Shown one piece after another: positions 53,008 to 62,162 of a stretch of 64,000 nt of DNA. Numbering within the stretch: position 1 is the stretch's first letter; every line of letters begins with the position of its first letter. The notes beneath the pieces are model-generated. The model was not told where the DNA came from and did not search any database. It saw only the letters and a program-made list of their open reading frames with translations. Source of the DNA: an uncultured bacterium (GTDB lineage Bacteria > Verrucomicrobiota > Kiritimatiellia > PWTM01); assembly GCA_938010045.1 (NCBI GenBank), contig CALLFZ010000031.1, positions 1-64,000 on the forward strand. The letters are read 5' to 3'. A program made the translations under genes and the position numbers.

Positions 53008-53316
53008 TCAATTCGCGCCCTTGCCGCCCTCCTTCGAGCTGGACGATGAGGCCGCCGCGCCGTCCTTGGCTGGAGTCGGCGAAGAGCCGGCGGCCGACGC
53101 GGAGACCTCCGCTTTGGCGGCTTGTTTGTAGCTTTCGCTTCGATAGTCGGTAATGTAAAACCCCGACCCCTTGAACAGCAGTCCCGCGCCGCCACTGATC
53201 AGGCGGCGAATTCGCCCACCGCAGGAGGGGCATTTTCGTTTCGGGCGCTCGGAGATCCGCTGGAAAACCTCCATCGAGCGCCCGCAATCGTCACACTGGT
53301 ATTCGTACGTCGGCAT
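53008..53316 (-). CDS. FmdB-type zinc-ribbon regulatory protein
   Basis: 102 residues. The opening MPTYEYQCDDCGRSMEVFQ and CPSCGGRIRRLISGGAGLLFKGSGFYITDY is the FmdB/CxxC-CxxC family, small zinc-ribbon proteins of uncertain, probably regulatory, function. The C-terminal third is low-complexity Ser/Ala/Lys. It is first gene of a same-strand run with the zinc-ribbon membrane protein, and it is divergent from pyrH. Confidence 0.88.
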   Translation of the reverse strand: MPTYEYQCDDCGRSMEVFQRISERPKRKCPSCGGRIRRLISGGAGLLFKGSGFYITDYRSESYKQAAKAEVSASAAGSSPTPAKDGAAASSSSSKEGGKGAN

Positions 53317-53491
53317 GTGAATGGCAATCTACTCGTAACGGAAGATCGTTCAGTATGGTACTTCGGAGGGGTATGATGTCAAATCCCGGGCCGACCGCGG
53401 TTCGGCCTCGAAGGGGGGGCGAGGGGGCCAGGTGGGACGGATGGGGCAGCGGGTTGTCAGTCGGGCGGCGGGGCGATAGTCTGGAGCGCGA

Positions 53492-54226
53492 ATGAAGAGG
53501 GCACGGAAGGTCCGGCTGAAGTACCGTCGGATTTTGCTGAAACTGAGCGGCGAAGCGTTTCAGAATCGCCGTGACGGCAGCAGTCTCGACTTTGCGGTCT
53601 TTACGGACATGGCCCGACAGTTGAAGCGGGTGCACCGGCGCGGGGTGCAGATCGCGGTGGTGGTCGGCGGCGGCAATATTTTCCGGGGGCTGCCGGGCGA
53701 GGAATGCGGGATCGACCGGGCCACTGGCGACGCGATGGGCATGCTGGCGACGGTGATCAACAGCCTGGCGCTGCAGTCGGCGCTCGAACGGGAGGGGGTG
53801 CACACGCGCGTGATGTCGGCGATCAACATGCCGGCTGTCGCCGAGCCGTTTATCCGGCGGCGCGCGGTACGGCATTTGGAAAAGGGCCGGATCGTGATCT
53901 TCGGCGCCGGGACGGGGCACCCCTTTTTCACGACCGACACCGCGGCCGCGCTGCGCGCCAGCGAGATCCAGGCCGACGCGCTTCTGAAGGCGACGAAAGT
54001 GGACGGCATCTACAGCGCGGACCCCACCAAGGATCCCGCCGCGCGCCGCTATGACCGGCTGACTTACCGGGAGGCGATTGAACAGCGGTTGGCGGTGATG
54101 GACGCCGCGGCGTTTTCGTTGTGTCAGGACAATCGGATCCCGATCATCGTATTCAATTTCTTCCGGCGCGACGAAATCCTCCGGGTAGTGCGTGGGGAAC
54201 GCGTCGGCACGCTCGTGACGGATTGA
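53492..54226 (+). CDS. pyrH: UMP kinase
   Basis: 244 residues, the normal length. It phosphorylates UMP to UDP in pyrimidine nucleotide synthesis. Motifs: [73 protein letters not shown] and [15 protein letters not shown] weak promoter (TTGTCA, 15 bases, GATAGT at 53475) precedes it. The frr gene follows 34 bases later, the usual pyrH-frr pairing. Confidence 0.97.
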   Translation: MKRARKVRLKYRRILLKLSGEAFQNRRDGSSLDFAVFTDMARQLKRVHRRGVQIAVVVGGGNIFRGLPGEECGIDRATGDAMGMLATVINSLALQSALEREGVHTRVMSAINMPAVAEPFIRRRAVRHLEKGRIVIFGAGTGHPFFTTDTAAALRASEIQADALLKATKVDGIYSADPTKDPAARRYDRLTYREAIEQRLAVMDAAAFSLCQDNRIPIIVFNFFRRDEILRVVRGERVGTLVTD

Positions 54227-54260
54227 CGCGCGCGGAACAACCGACAAGGAGTTCACGACG

Positions 54261-54830
54261 ATGGATGCGACGAGTCTCGATGATGTTCTGCTCGAGGCGG
54301 ACGACAAGATGACCAAGGCCGTCGAGTTTCTGCAGCGGGAATTGGCGGGCCTGCGCAGCGGCAAGGCATCGCCCGCGATGGTGGAGAACCTCCAGGTGGA
54401 CTATTACGGCGCCCAGACGCGGCTGCGCGAAATCGCGAACATTACTGCGCCGGAGCCGCGCCTACTCGTGATCAATCCGTATGATCCAACGTCGCTCGGC
54501 GCGATCGAGAAGGCGATTCTCGCCGCGAACATTGGCATTACGCCGGTCAGCGATGGGCGCATCATCCGGATTCCGATTCCGGAGCTAAGCGAGGAACGGC
54601 GCCGCGAGCTGGTGAAGGTGGCCCGAAAGCTTGCGGAGGATGCGCGCATCGCAATCCGCAATGTGCGCCGCGACGCAAACGAGGCGGTGAAGCAGCTCGC
54701 GAAGACAAGTCAGATTGCCGAGGATGACCGCGACGCGGCGCTCTCGGAAATTCAATCCTACACCGACGCGCACATCGCGAAGGTGGATCAAATGGTCACG
54801 GCGAAGGAGCAGGAGATCATGGCGGTGTAG
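54261..54830 (+). CDS. frr: Ribosome recycling factor
   Basis: 189 residues, standard length. It dissociates the post-termination ribosome together with EF-G. Motifs: FLQRELAGLRSGKASPAMVENLQVDYYG, PLLVINPYDPTSLGAIEKAIL-type segment and IPELSEERRRELVKVARKLAEDARIAIRNVRRDANE. An AAGGAG sequence lies before the ATG. It sits downstream of pyrH on the same strand. Confidence 0.97.
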   Translation: MDATSLDDVLLEADDKMTKAVEFLQRELAGLRSGKASPAMVENLQVDYYGAQTRLREIANITAPEPRLLVINPYDPTSLGAIEKAILAANIGITPVSDGRIIRIPIPELSEERRRELVKVARKLAEDARIAIRNVRRDANEAVKQLAKTSQIAEDDRDAALSEIQSYTDAHIAKVDQMVTAKEQEIMAV

Positions 54831-54861
54831 GCCGCCGCGCCGCGATCGTGAGCGTCGCCGC

Positions 54862-55671
54862 ATGTACCTGGACCATTTCGGGCTGCGCGAACCTCCCTTC
54901 AACATCACGCCCGATCCGCGCTTTCTATTCCTTTCGCCGAGCCACCGGGAGGCGATGGACGCCGTGTTGTACGGGGTGACCGAGCGGAAGGGGTTCATCG
55001 AGCTCATCGGGGAGGTTGGATGCGGCAAAACGACGCTCTGCCGGGCGGCGCTGCGGCGGCTCGGCCCGCCGACGCAGACGGCGATGGTGCTGAATCCCTC
55101 GATTTCGGCCACGCAACTGATCCGGGCGATTCTGGCCGATCTGGGGGTGCCACCGGCGGGCCAGCGGAGGCTTGACTTGATCGAGCAGCTCAACACCTTC
55201 CTGCTCGACCGGGCGGCACGGCGGGTCAATGTCGCGATTGTGATTGACGAGGCCCAGACGCTGGCGCCGGAGGTGATGGAGCAGGTGCGACTGTTATCGA
55301 ACCTCGAAACGGACGAACAGAAGCTGATGCAGATCGTACTGGTGGGCCAACCCGAGCTCGATCGCCGGCTCGCGGAGCCGCCCCTGCGGCAGTTGCGTCA
55401 GCGCATTATGGTGAAGGCGGAACTGAGGCCTTTGGGCGCGGAGGATACGGCCGCCTACATCGCGCATCGGCTGTCGGTGGCCGGCGCACCAGCAGAGGTG
55501 GGGTTTGAGCCGCCGGCGACGGCGCTGGTTCACACGCGGTCGGCCGGAATTCCGCGGTTGATCAACAAGATTTGCGACCGCGCGCTGTTGGCGGCATATT
55601 CGCGCGGGGTCCGCACGGTGTCGGAGTCGGATGTGCGGAGCGCCGTGGCGGAATTGGAGTCGGTGCTGTGA
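54862..55671 (+). CDS. ExeA/GspA-type AAA ATPase
   Basis: 269 residues from the ATG at 54862. It opens with MYLDHFGLREPPFNITPDPRFLFLSPSHREAM, typical of the ExeA/GspA family. Walker A is GEVGCGKTTLC and Walker B VAIVIDEAQTL; LVGQPELDRRL and RSAGIPRLINKICDRALLAA follow. These ATPases help place secretin complexes through the cell wall, or work in similar envelope assembly and transposition settings. The next gene starts in a GTGA overlap and is GspB-like. Confidence 0.88.
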   Translation: MYLDHFGLREPPFNITPDPRFLFLSPSHREAMDAVLYGVTERKGFIELIGEVGCGKTTLCRAALRRLGPPTQTAMVLNPSISATQLIRAILADLGVPPAGQRRLDLIEQLNTFLLDRAARRVNVAIVIDEAQTLAPEVMEQVRLLSNLETDEQKLMQIVLVGQPELDRRLAEPPLRQLRQRIMVKAELRPLGAEDTAAYIAHRLSVAGAPAEVGFEPPATALVHTRSAGIPRLINKICDRALLAAYSRGVRTVSESDVRSAVAELESVL

Positions 55672-56435
55672 GCATCATTCAGGACGCATTGCGGCGGCGC
55701 GAGGAGGAGCAAACGAGCGCCCAGGTGCGGCTCTCGACGCCCTCGATCGGGACGGCTTCCCGTCCGGTCGAAAAGAAAGAGCCGATGATTTCGCCCGCGC
55801 TCTTGGTGCTCCTGCTCGTGGTGTTGGCGGGGGGCGGCGCGTACTGGTACGTGCGCCTGCGCAGCACCGCGCGACCCTCGCCGCGTCCGGTTGCGCGCCG
55901 TTCTGACGTGCCCACGGCTCAACGGCCCCCGGCCGTTGTGCCCTCGGCCCCCGCCGACGGGGTCTCCGCGCGCGCGATGGCTGCCGCCGGCATCGCCGCG
56001 CCGACGTCCGCCGCTCCGGACCGCGCGACGGATGCGGGCGGAACCCCGCCACCGCGCGCGGAGCCGGCGACGTCCGGGAGCGGTTCCAGCGCCGCTGCGC
56101 CGACGACGGCGGCGGGGCCGGCGCAACGTGGGGCGAGCCCGCCCCCTGGCTCGGAGCCCACGCCGATGGGCGCTATCGGACGTGAGGCGGAGGTGGAACC
56201 ACCAATCGCGCCCGCGGAGACGCCGCCGCCGCCGCCGGTGTGGCCGCGGTTCCATGTGAAAGGTGTGGTGATGAGACGGGCGGGATCGGGCAGCGTGATT
56301 CTGGACCGCGGGATCGTGGAGGTGGGTCAGACCATGCTCGACGGAGTCCGCGTGGTGGGCGTCGAGGGCGAAGTGGCGGTGATGGAGTTTCAAGGGGAGC
56401 AGCGGCGCTTTCGTGTCGGCAGCAGCTCTCCGTGA
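55668..56435 (+). CDS. GspB-like membrane protein
   Basis: 255 residues from the GTG overlapping the GspA stop. It begins MSIIQDALRRREEEQ, the typical N-terminal cytoplasmic helix of GspB/ExeB-like proteins, then one membrane anchor (ALLVLLLVVLAGGGAYWYV). A long Pro/Ala/Ser-rich periplasmic linker leads to a C-terminal GspB-type domain (FHVKGVVMRRAGSGSVILDRGIVEVGQTMLDGVRVVGVEGEVAVMEF). With the ATPase it probably forms an inner-membrane complex for secretin assembly. No secretin is in the window. Confidence 0.78.
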   Translation: MSIIQDALRRREEEQTSAQVRLSTPSIGTASRPVEKKEPMISPALLVLLLVVLAGGGAYWYVRLRSTARPSPRPVARRSDVPTAQRPPAVVPSAPADGVSARAMAAAGIAAPTSAAPDRATDAGGTPPPRAEPATSGSGSSAAAPTTAAGPAQRGASPPPGSEPTPMGAIGREAEVEPPIAPAETPPPPPVWPRFHVKGVVMRRAGSGSVILDRGIVEVGQTMLDGVRVVGVEGEVAVMEFQGEQRRFRVGSSSP

Positions 56436-56975
56436 GGGGCTTCACTCGCACGGTCTCCCGCCAGAAGTTGGCCGGACCGAATAAGGTCGTATGGGTGGCC
56501 GTGCACGCCGTGGTGGGCGACGGGCAAGCTGGGGGATTTATTTGCCGCCGCCGTCACCGCTGGCGGCGGTGGTGACCATCATGCGCGGCGACTACAGGCG
56601 TCGGCGAAGGGAAACAAACATCGTTGGCCCCAACAAGCCGGCCCCATTCGCCGGTGGTTCTCGCCGCTGTCCAAACAACACGACTGGTTCGACCATTCAG
56701 GCCTGAACGCGGTTTCGGTGGTGAGGTTTGAAGGCCCGGAGGAACTTCGGATGCGGCCTCTCGGTCTTCGGCGGAGATCCCCTCGACGACTCTTCCGATC
56801 TTGAAACCCTCCGACGCTTCTTCCAGAGCCGGCCACTCGAGAAGCTCCTGAGGGCGTTGCGGGACGGCTGAACGTGGTCGTGGGGGTGGATGACAGGTCC
56901 GTGGGTGGCGGCGCGGCGCAAGCCGCGACGAAAAAAACCCGCCGGAGCAGATTACTGATTCGGCTCGTTGCCTCC
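56436..56975. other. Gene-free gap, possible coding remnant
   Basis: No supported gene. On the minus strand a frame from about 56870 to 56600 reads more protein-like than its surroundings (ELLEWPALEEASEGFKIGRVVEGIS, SRVVWTAARTTGEWGRLVG). It has no start, no clear family and stops nearby, so I treat it as a possible decayed gene only. A short stretch near 56906-56930 resembles the middle of the 17.6/18.7 kb repeat. Confidence 0.3.
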
Positions 56976-57072
56976 CTGGGGACAGCCTGGGGACAGGCAC
57001 CTTTTGGGGCGCAGTGGTGGCCAGGTGCCTGTCCCCTGTCCGCTGCGCTCGTCGGCGATGGGGGTCAGGCAC
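56976..57072. repeat. REP/BIME, second cluster
   Basis: Contains GGGGACAGGCACCTTTTGGGGCGCAG (56989 onward; also present at 48346 with one change), AGGTGCCTGTCCCC (57013) and a degenerate GGGGTCAGGCAC (57060). The last two enclose TGTCCGCTGCGCTCGTCGGCGATG, a diverged version of the spacer in the 48.5 kb cluster. The remaining bases to 57495 show nothing recognisable. Confidence 0.75.
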
Positions 57073-57495
57073 GAGCGCAATTCTATATCGGACGATTTGG
57101 GCGGGAGATTTGGGCGGGGAGGCCCCGAATGGCGGAGCATTGGAGCTACAGTGATCCGTTCGTTGGGGGCCGCCACAAGAGCATCCAGCTCTCTCGTCTC
57201 ACCCCTCAACATCATCGGCATCGGCAGCGCAATCGGCTTGGTTGTCGGAGTCATTCGGCCGCGGCACGTTGCCTGAATCGAGGGCGGTCGGCCTGTTCCT
57301 TCCAGCAAGGGATGGCCGGAACTCGAGCTGACGGCACTCCGAACGGGCGGAGTACGGTTGTCGGGGAGACAATTCTGCAAGCGATGATGGACGACGGCCG
57401 CCGCGGCGGCGCCTGAGGCGAGGGGCAAAGTTGGCGGACGGTCGCCGTGCGTGTAGACTGGAGGCAGCGGGAACGCGAACACGGGGAAGAACGAG

Positions 57496-58143
57496 ATGAG
57501 AAGTTCACGTTGGATCGGAATCGCGGTCGCTTCAGCGATGGTCCTGAGCATGGTTTTGAACGCACCGGCGCAGGGGCGGCTCAACAGTCGGCCGGTGTGG
57601 ATGCGCACGCACGAATTGACCGGCGATCTGGTTCTGCACCTGCCCGGCGGCGGCGATTTCGATGTGTTCGACGTCGCCTATGGCGCGGAGCTCGGTTACC
57701 GCTATTGGTTCACGGACGTGCTCGGTGCGGGCATCGGCTTGGGCATTGAAAACTGGTCCGCGGATGGCGGCAGCCGCAACTGGCCGGGGCGCGTGAGCGG
57801 CGACATGTTGATGGTGCCGCTGAGTCTGAGCGGGTACCTCCGCGCGGTGAGCCTCGGCTGGGCGGAACTCATCGGCTACGTCGCGCTCGAATACGGCATC
57901 GTGGATTCCGATGTGGATTTGGAGTCCGGCGGCCGTGTCGAGAAGGTGGACATTGACCACACCTGGGACTTGCGGCTGGGCATCGAAGTGTCGGTGCCGG
58001 TCACCCCGGATGTTTCGATCTCGGTCGGCGCGGGCCACCAGTTCCCGATTGTGAAGTCCGAGGCGTCCGTGGCGAGTGGCCCGCTGATGGACGCGGACCT
58101 CCAGTCGTTCTTCGTTTCGGTGGGTGTGCAGCTCGCGTTTTGA
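57496..58143 (+). CDS. Outer-membrane beta-barrel protein
   Basis: 215 residues with a signal peptide (WIGIAVASAMVLSMVLNAPAQG). Alternating strands with aromatic girdles follow (DVAYGAELGYRYWFTDVLGAGIGLGIENWSADG, LMVPLSLSGYLRAVSLGWAELIGYVALEYGI, WDLRLGIEVSVPVTPDVSISVGAGHQF), and the protein ends in VSVGVQLAF with a terminal Phe, as needed for outer-membrane assembly. It fits a small eight-stranded OmpA/OmpW-like barrel; the function is unknown. It stands alone, with REP elements upstream and the symporter 43 bases downstream. Confidence 0.75.
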   Translation: MRSSRWIGIAVASAMVLSMVLNAPAQGRLNSRPVWMRTHELTGDLVLHLPGGGDFDVFDVAYGAELGYRYWFTDVLGAGIGLGIENWSADGGSRNWPGRVSGDMLMVPLSLSGYLRAVSLGWAELIGYVALEYGIVDSDVDLESGGRVEKVDIDHTWDLRLGIEVSVPVTPDVSISVGAGHQFPIVKSEASVASGPLMDADLQSFFVSVGVQLAF

Positions 58144-58186
58144 CGCCCCTGGTCGTTGAGCGGGCGGGCCGGCCGCGGGGGGGGCC

Positions 58187-59617
58187 ATGTTGACGGCCGC
58201 GCACTGGACGGCGATCGCGGTCTATCTGGCGGTGCTGCTGGTGCTCGGGCTGTTGCTTTCGCGGCGGCAGCGCGACACAACGGACTTCTTTTTGGCCGGG
58301 CGACGGCTTGCCTGGCCGGCGGTCGCGATGAGCATGTACGCCTCCGTGACGAGCGCGGTGACGTTCATGGGCTTACCGGCGCAGGGGGCGGCGGGCCGGC
58401 TGGCGCTCGTGCTGGTGGGGCCGATCAGTCTGGCGATGGCGCCATGGCTGGCTTCGCGCGTTTATCCGGCCTATTGGGCGGCCCGCGTGACCACGACCTA
58501 TGAGTTCTTGGAGGTGCGGATGGGGCGGCCGGCGCGCCGCGCGGCGGCCTTGTTGTTTCTCGCGATGCGGTTGAGCTGGCTGGGGCTGGTGGTGTATGCG
58601 CCGGCGCTGGCGGTGAGTGTCGCGACGGGCCTCCCGCTTCCGGCGACGGTGATCGGGATGGGCGTGGTCGCCACCGCCTATACGGCGATGGGAGGGCTGG
58701 CGGCGGTGGTGTGGACGGACGTCGTGCAGTTCATCGTGATGGTCGGCGGCGTATGGTGGGTGGCGATCGAGGTGGTCGGGCGGCTGGCGGGCGGCGCGGC
58801 GGAACTGGCGAGGGAGGTGGCGCGGCACCTGCCGTTGAGTGCGGCGGAATGGCGGCCGGAGCCCGGGCGACTCAACGCTGTCGCGGTGATCGCGGCGTAT
58901 CCGTGGTTGTTGCTGCACGAGTATGGCGTGGATCAGGTCACCGCGCAGCGGCTGCTCGCGGTGCCGGCCCTTCGGGGTGTCCGTCGCGCGATCGTCTGGA
59001 ACGCGGTGGCGGACACGGTCATGGTCGCGCTGCTGCTCGCGGTGGGTGTGGGTCTGGCGCGGGTGTGGGGGACGGCCGGTGGTGGCGACGAACCGACGGA
59101 TGCGTGGCTGATTTCGTTTGCGCTGCGCGCGCTACCGCCGTTCGCGGGGGGCCTGCTGCTGGCGGCGGTGTTCGCGGCCGCGATGTCGAGCATGGACTCC
59201 GGACTGAACTCGGTGATGACGGTGATCGTCTCGGACGTGCTGCGTCCGTGTCGCCACCGCCGCGAGGAGGAGTGGCTTGCGTTCGCGCGCCGCGGGACCG
59301 CGGTGCTCGGTGCGGCCGCGACGCTTGCCGGGCTGGCAGCGGCACAGATCGGCGATCTCGTGCGCGCGTTCTTCACGGTTGCGGGGCTATTCAGCGCACC
59401 GGTGCTGGCTCTTTTTCTGCTCGCGCTGGGGCCCGGCGGCGCCACATTTCGGTGGTGGTGCGGGGCGGCAGCGGTGAGCGTGGTGCTGTCTGCGACCCTG
59501 CGGATGCTCGGTGCTTGCCACGAGATTTATCTCGTTCCCTTGGGGCTCGCGGTGAGCTGGGGAATTCCGCGTGCGATCGCTGCGTGGGAACGGCGGCGGA
59601 TCGCCGGATCACGCTGA
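58187..59617 (+). CDS. Sodium/solute symporter family transporter
   Basis: 476 residues with about 13 membrane helices. Family features are visible: DFFLAGRRLAWPAVAMSMYASVTSAVTFMGLPA in the first helices, TAYTAMGGLAAVVWTDVVQFIVMVGG (the signature helix) and VFAAAMSSMDSGLNSVMTVIVSDV, where Ser/Thr residues of the sodium site lie. The solute is unknown; sugars, sialic acid or organic acids are common for the family. It is convergent with apbE, with 9 bases of overlap. Confidence 0.9.
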   Translation: MLTAAHWTAIAVYLAVLLVLGLLLSRRQRDTTDFFLAGRRLAWPAVAMSMYASVTSAVTFMGLPAQGAAGRLALVLVGPISLAMAPWLASRVYPAYWAARVTTTYEFLEVRMGRPARRAAALLFLAMRLSWLGLVVYAPALAVSVATGLPLPATVIGMGVVATAYTAMGGLAAVVWTDVVQFIVMVGGVWWVAIEVVGRLAGGAAELAREVARHLPLSAAEWRPEPGRLNAVAVIAAYPWLLLHEYGVDQVTAQRLLAVPALRGVRRAIVWNAVADTVMVALLLAVGVGLARVWGTAGGGDEPTDAWLISFALRALPPFAGGLLLAAVFAAAMSSMDSGLNSVMTVIVSDVLRPCRHRREEEWLAFARRGTAVLGAAATLAGLAAAQIGDLVRAFFTVAGLFSAPVLALFLLALGPGGATFRWWCGAAAVSVVLSATLRMLGACHEIYLVPLGLAVSWGIPRAIAAWERRRIAGSR

Positions 59618-60529
59618 CGCGCGGCCGGGCGGTTCACTGAGCGGCGGAAGGTCCGCCGTGGGCGGCCAGTCGCCGAACGAGCGGATCTCCTCACCGCCTT
59701 CCCGTTCGAGCCAAAGGCGCGCGGCGCGACCGGCGCGCGGTATCGAAAACCAGCGCGCGACCTCCGCGGGATCCATGGCGGCGAAGGCCGTCGAGAGCGC
59801 GTCGGCCTCCGCCGCGGATGGCGCCAGCGCCCAAACGCGGCGATAGCCGGAGCGCGCGCGCCCGGTGCGCGGATCCACGATGTGCGCGCCGCGCACCTCG
59901 GGGCCGCTGGCGCTCAGCGCCTGTTCGTGGAGCCAGAGCACGTGGACCGCGTTACGATCGGACATTGAAACCGGCCAGCCCGGCGCCTCGGCGGGCGGGC
60001 GCAGCGCACGTGCCGTACTGCCGCCGGCTTCGAGCAGTGCCGAGTCGAGCAACCAGTCGCGGCGAAGGTGTTCCGCCATGAGGTCGAGCGCCGCACCCTT
60101 GCCGATGGCGCCGAGATCCAAACGCAGGCGCGCATCGCGAAGGCGAGCGGCGGGCCGATTCGGCTCGAATTCGATGCCACGGGGAACGTCGGGCGGGGCG
60201 GCCCAGGCGATGTCGAATGCGCCGTGCGTGGCTTCGCGTAGGCGCTCGGCGGTCTCGAGCACGGCGCGCGTCTCCGGCGAGATGAGGACAGGGCGGCCTT
60301 CGGAAGCATTGAGGCGCGAAATGTCGCTCGATGCGCGGAACCGCGTCCAGAGTGATTCGAGCCGCTCGAGCAGTTGAAATGCCTCCTGGGCCGCACTCGC
60401 GGCCTCGGATTCGCGCACGGCCGGAGCGAACCAGATCGTCCAGCGTGTTGCCATCGCCTCTGCGACGTGCCGGCGGCGGCGGAGCCGTTCGAGATCGGCC
60501 GGGGTCGGCGGCGGGACGGGCGAGCTCAT
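59609..60529 (-). CDS. apbE: FAD:protein FMN transferase (ApbE family)
   Basis: 306 residues from the ATG at 60529, which overlaps the stop of the Agl23-like gene (ATGA); the track start at 60775 is rejected. It attaches FMN to Thr/Ser of target proteins such as Nqr/Rnf subunits. Motifs: MATRWTIWFA, LWTRFRASSDISRLNA, HGAFDIAWA, DLGAIGKGAALD, LLEAGGSTARAL and HIVDPRTGRARSGYRRVWALAPSAAEADALSTAFAAM. The last provides the metal-binding Asp/Thr region. No signal peptide is clear. No Nqr or Rnf genes are near. Confidence 0.85.
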   Translation of the reverse strand: MSSPVPPPTPADLERLRRRRHVAEAMATRWTIWFAPAVRESEAASAAQEAFQLLERLESLWTRFRASSDISRLNASEGRPVLISPETRAVLETAERLREATHGAFDIAWAAPPDVPRGIEFEPNRPAARLRDARLRLDLGAIGKGAALDLMAEHLRRDWLLDSALLEAGGSTARALRPPAEAPGWPVSMSDRNAVHVLWLHEQALSASGPEVRGAHIVDPRTGRARSGYRRVWALAPSAAEADALSTAFAAMDPAEVARWFSIPRAGRAARLWLEREGGEEIRSFGDWPPTADLPPLSEPPGRASA

Positions 60530-62088
60530 GGAGGACCAGGGTGGGCGGCGGCGGCGCGGCGCGCCAGCACCGCGGTCCAGAGCGGCTCGGGCAGATAGAC
60601 GATGATGGCGGTGGTCGTCCGCAGGCCGAAGTGGGAGGGCACGTGTGGACTGGTGAGCCATGCTTCGACCGCGTTCGCGGTGGACGGGTTTGCGATGGTG
60701 AGGTCGGGCGGGCGGGGCAGCTCCGGGGGCGGCTGCGGCCAGTAGCCGACGTTCGGAAAATGGCGCAGGTACCACGGCAGGGGCCAGTACTCATCGGCGA
60801 TCACCGCGATCAGCATCCGCTCGCCAGCCGGTGACACTTGGGCGGCCTCGTACACGAGCCGGACGCCGTTGAGCAGATCGGTGGAGGTGTGTTCGTACAC
60901 GCAGGGATTGCGCGGGTCGGCCGCGAGGCGTCCCTTCATCCAGCGCACTTGTCGCAGCGAGTCGGCGACACCCGCCGCAAGGACCACCGCGACGAGCAGA
61001 CGCGGCCAGCGGCGGGGCTCGCCGAAGTTCCAGAGAATCTGCGCCGAGACTCCGCCTTGCACGCAGAGCCCCCAGAGCGCCGTCAGCGTAAGCCACGGCG
61101 TCTTGTAGGGGATCGCCGAGTAGATCGCGAGCAGCGCCACGTTGAACACGGCCATGAACGCCAGGAACGGGCGCGCAGGATCGGAGCGGAACCTTGGCCG
61201 CAGAGTGATCGCCACGCCGACGAGACTCAACGCGGCCGGGGGCCACTGGCTCCACAGGCCGTACGGACCGGCGCGGTGGGCGAACAAGAGCCTCAGGTGC
61301 CACCACCACGGCTTCTCGTGGCCTTGGCCCCCGGCGCGATCCGCGAAGTGAAGGAACGCGCGGACTGCGTCCGCCATACCGGCAGGATGCGTGAACCACG
61401 ACGAGAACCACGCGGCGGCGACCGCGAGCGCGATGGCGAGACCGATCCCGACATGCCCCGCGACGGTGCGCCGGTCCGTCCCGGCCGGCCACCGCAGACC
61501 CGCCCACGCCGCCGCGGCGAGACCGGCCGTCACCGCCGCGAGCGTGATCACGAAAGTTTCCTTCGTCGCCGCCATCATCCCGAGGCACAGGCCGGCCAGC
61601 ATCGCCCAGCCGACGGCCGGCGAGCGCAGGTACCGCCACAGCGCACCGAGAAAGCCCGCCGTGAACGCGACAAGGAGCGATTCCTGGATGAAGTAGCCCG
61701 AGTAGAAGATCAAAAACGGCTGGGTGGCCATCAGTAGGGCCGCGATCAGCAGCCCGGTGCGGCGCAGCGGCGGGTGGAGCAGCCATAACAGCGCGATCGT
61801 CGCGACGCCAAAGAAGGCTGTGACCGAGCGAAGGTCGTTCTCCGACAGATCCGCTAGCCGGGCAATGCGCGCGATCCGCGCGCGGAGCGCCGCGAAGTAA
61901 TACAGCGTGGGACCATGAAACTCGCGAGGGTTGTAGCGGTAGATGCCGGTCTCGAGGAGGTGGCCGGTTTTGACGCCCTGTACGGCCTCGTCCGTGTGCA
62001 TCGGGCGGCGGTCAAGGCGGTGCCATCGCAGCGCGCCCGCGGCGATACAGAGAATCAGGAGCCAGATCGCCACGACAAGGCGGTTCAT
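60526..62088 (-). CDS. Agl23-type GT-C family membrane protein (TIGR03663-like)
   Basis: 520 residues from the ATG at 62088. The N-terminus MNRLVVAIWLLILCIAAGALRWHRLDRRPMHTDEAVQGVKTGHLLETGIYRYNPREFHGPTLYY is a strong match to the flippase activity-associated Agl23 family. Its HTDEA motif provides the acidic residue typical of GT-C glycosyltransferases. About ten membrane helices follow and then a soluble C-terminal part (LIAVIADEYWPLPWYLRHFPNVGYW). It probably transfers or handles lipid-linked sugar at the membrane. It is translationally coupled to apbE and divergent from the pseudouridine synthase gene. Confidence 0.85.
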   Translation of the reverse strand: MNRLVVAIWLLILCIAAGALRWHRLDRRPMHTDEAVQGVKTGHLLETGIYRYNPREFHGPTLYYFAALRARIARIARLADLSENDLRSVTAFFGVATIALLWLLHPPLRRTGLLIAALLMATQPFLIFYSGYFIQESLLVAFTAGFLGALWRYLRSPAVGWAMLAGLCLGMMAATKETFVITLAAVTAGLAAAAWAGLRWPAGTDRRTVAGHVGIGLAIALAVAAAWFSSWFTHPAGMADAVRAFLHFADRAGGQGHEKPWWWHLRLLFAHRAGPYGLWSQWPPAALSLVGVAITLRPRFRSDPARPFLAFMAVFNVALLAIYSAIPYKTPWLTLTALWGLCVQGGVSAQILWNFGEPRRWPRLLVAVVLAAGVADSLRQVRWMKGRLAADPRNPCVYEHTSTDLLNGVRLVYEAAQVSPAGERMLIAVIADEYWPLPWYLRHFPNVGYWPQPPPELPRPPDLTIANPSTANAVEAWLTSPHVPSHFGLRTTTAIIVYLPEPLWTAVLARRAAAAHPGPP

Positions 62089-62162
62089 GTTCCCATGGTG
62101 CCTCAGCACTGGACGGTTGCAAGTCCGCGCGCTCGCTTGACCCGATCGGATGCGCCCGTAGC

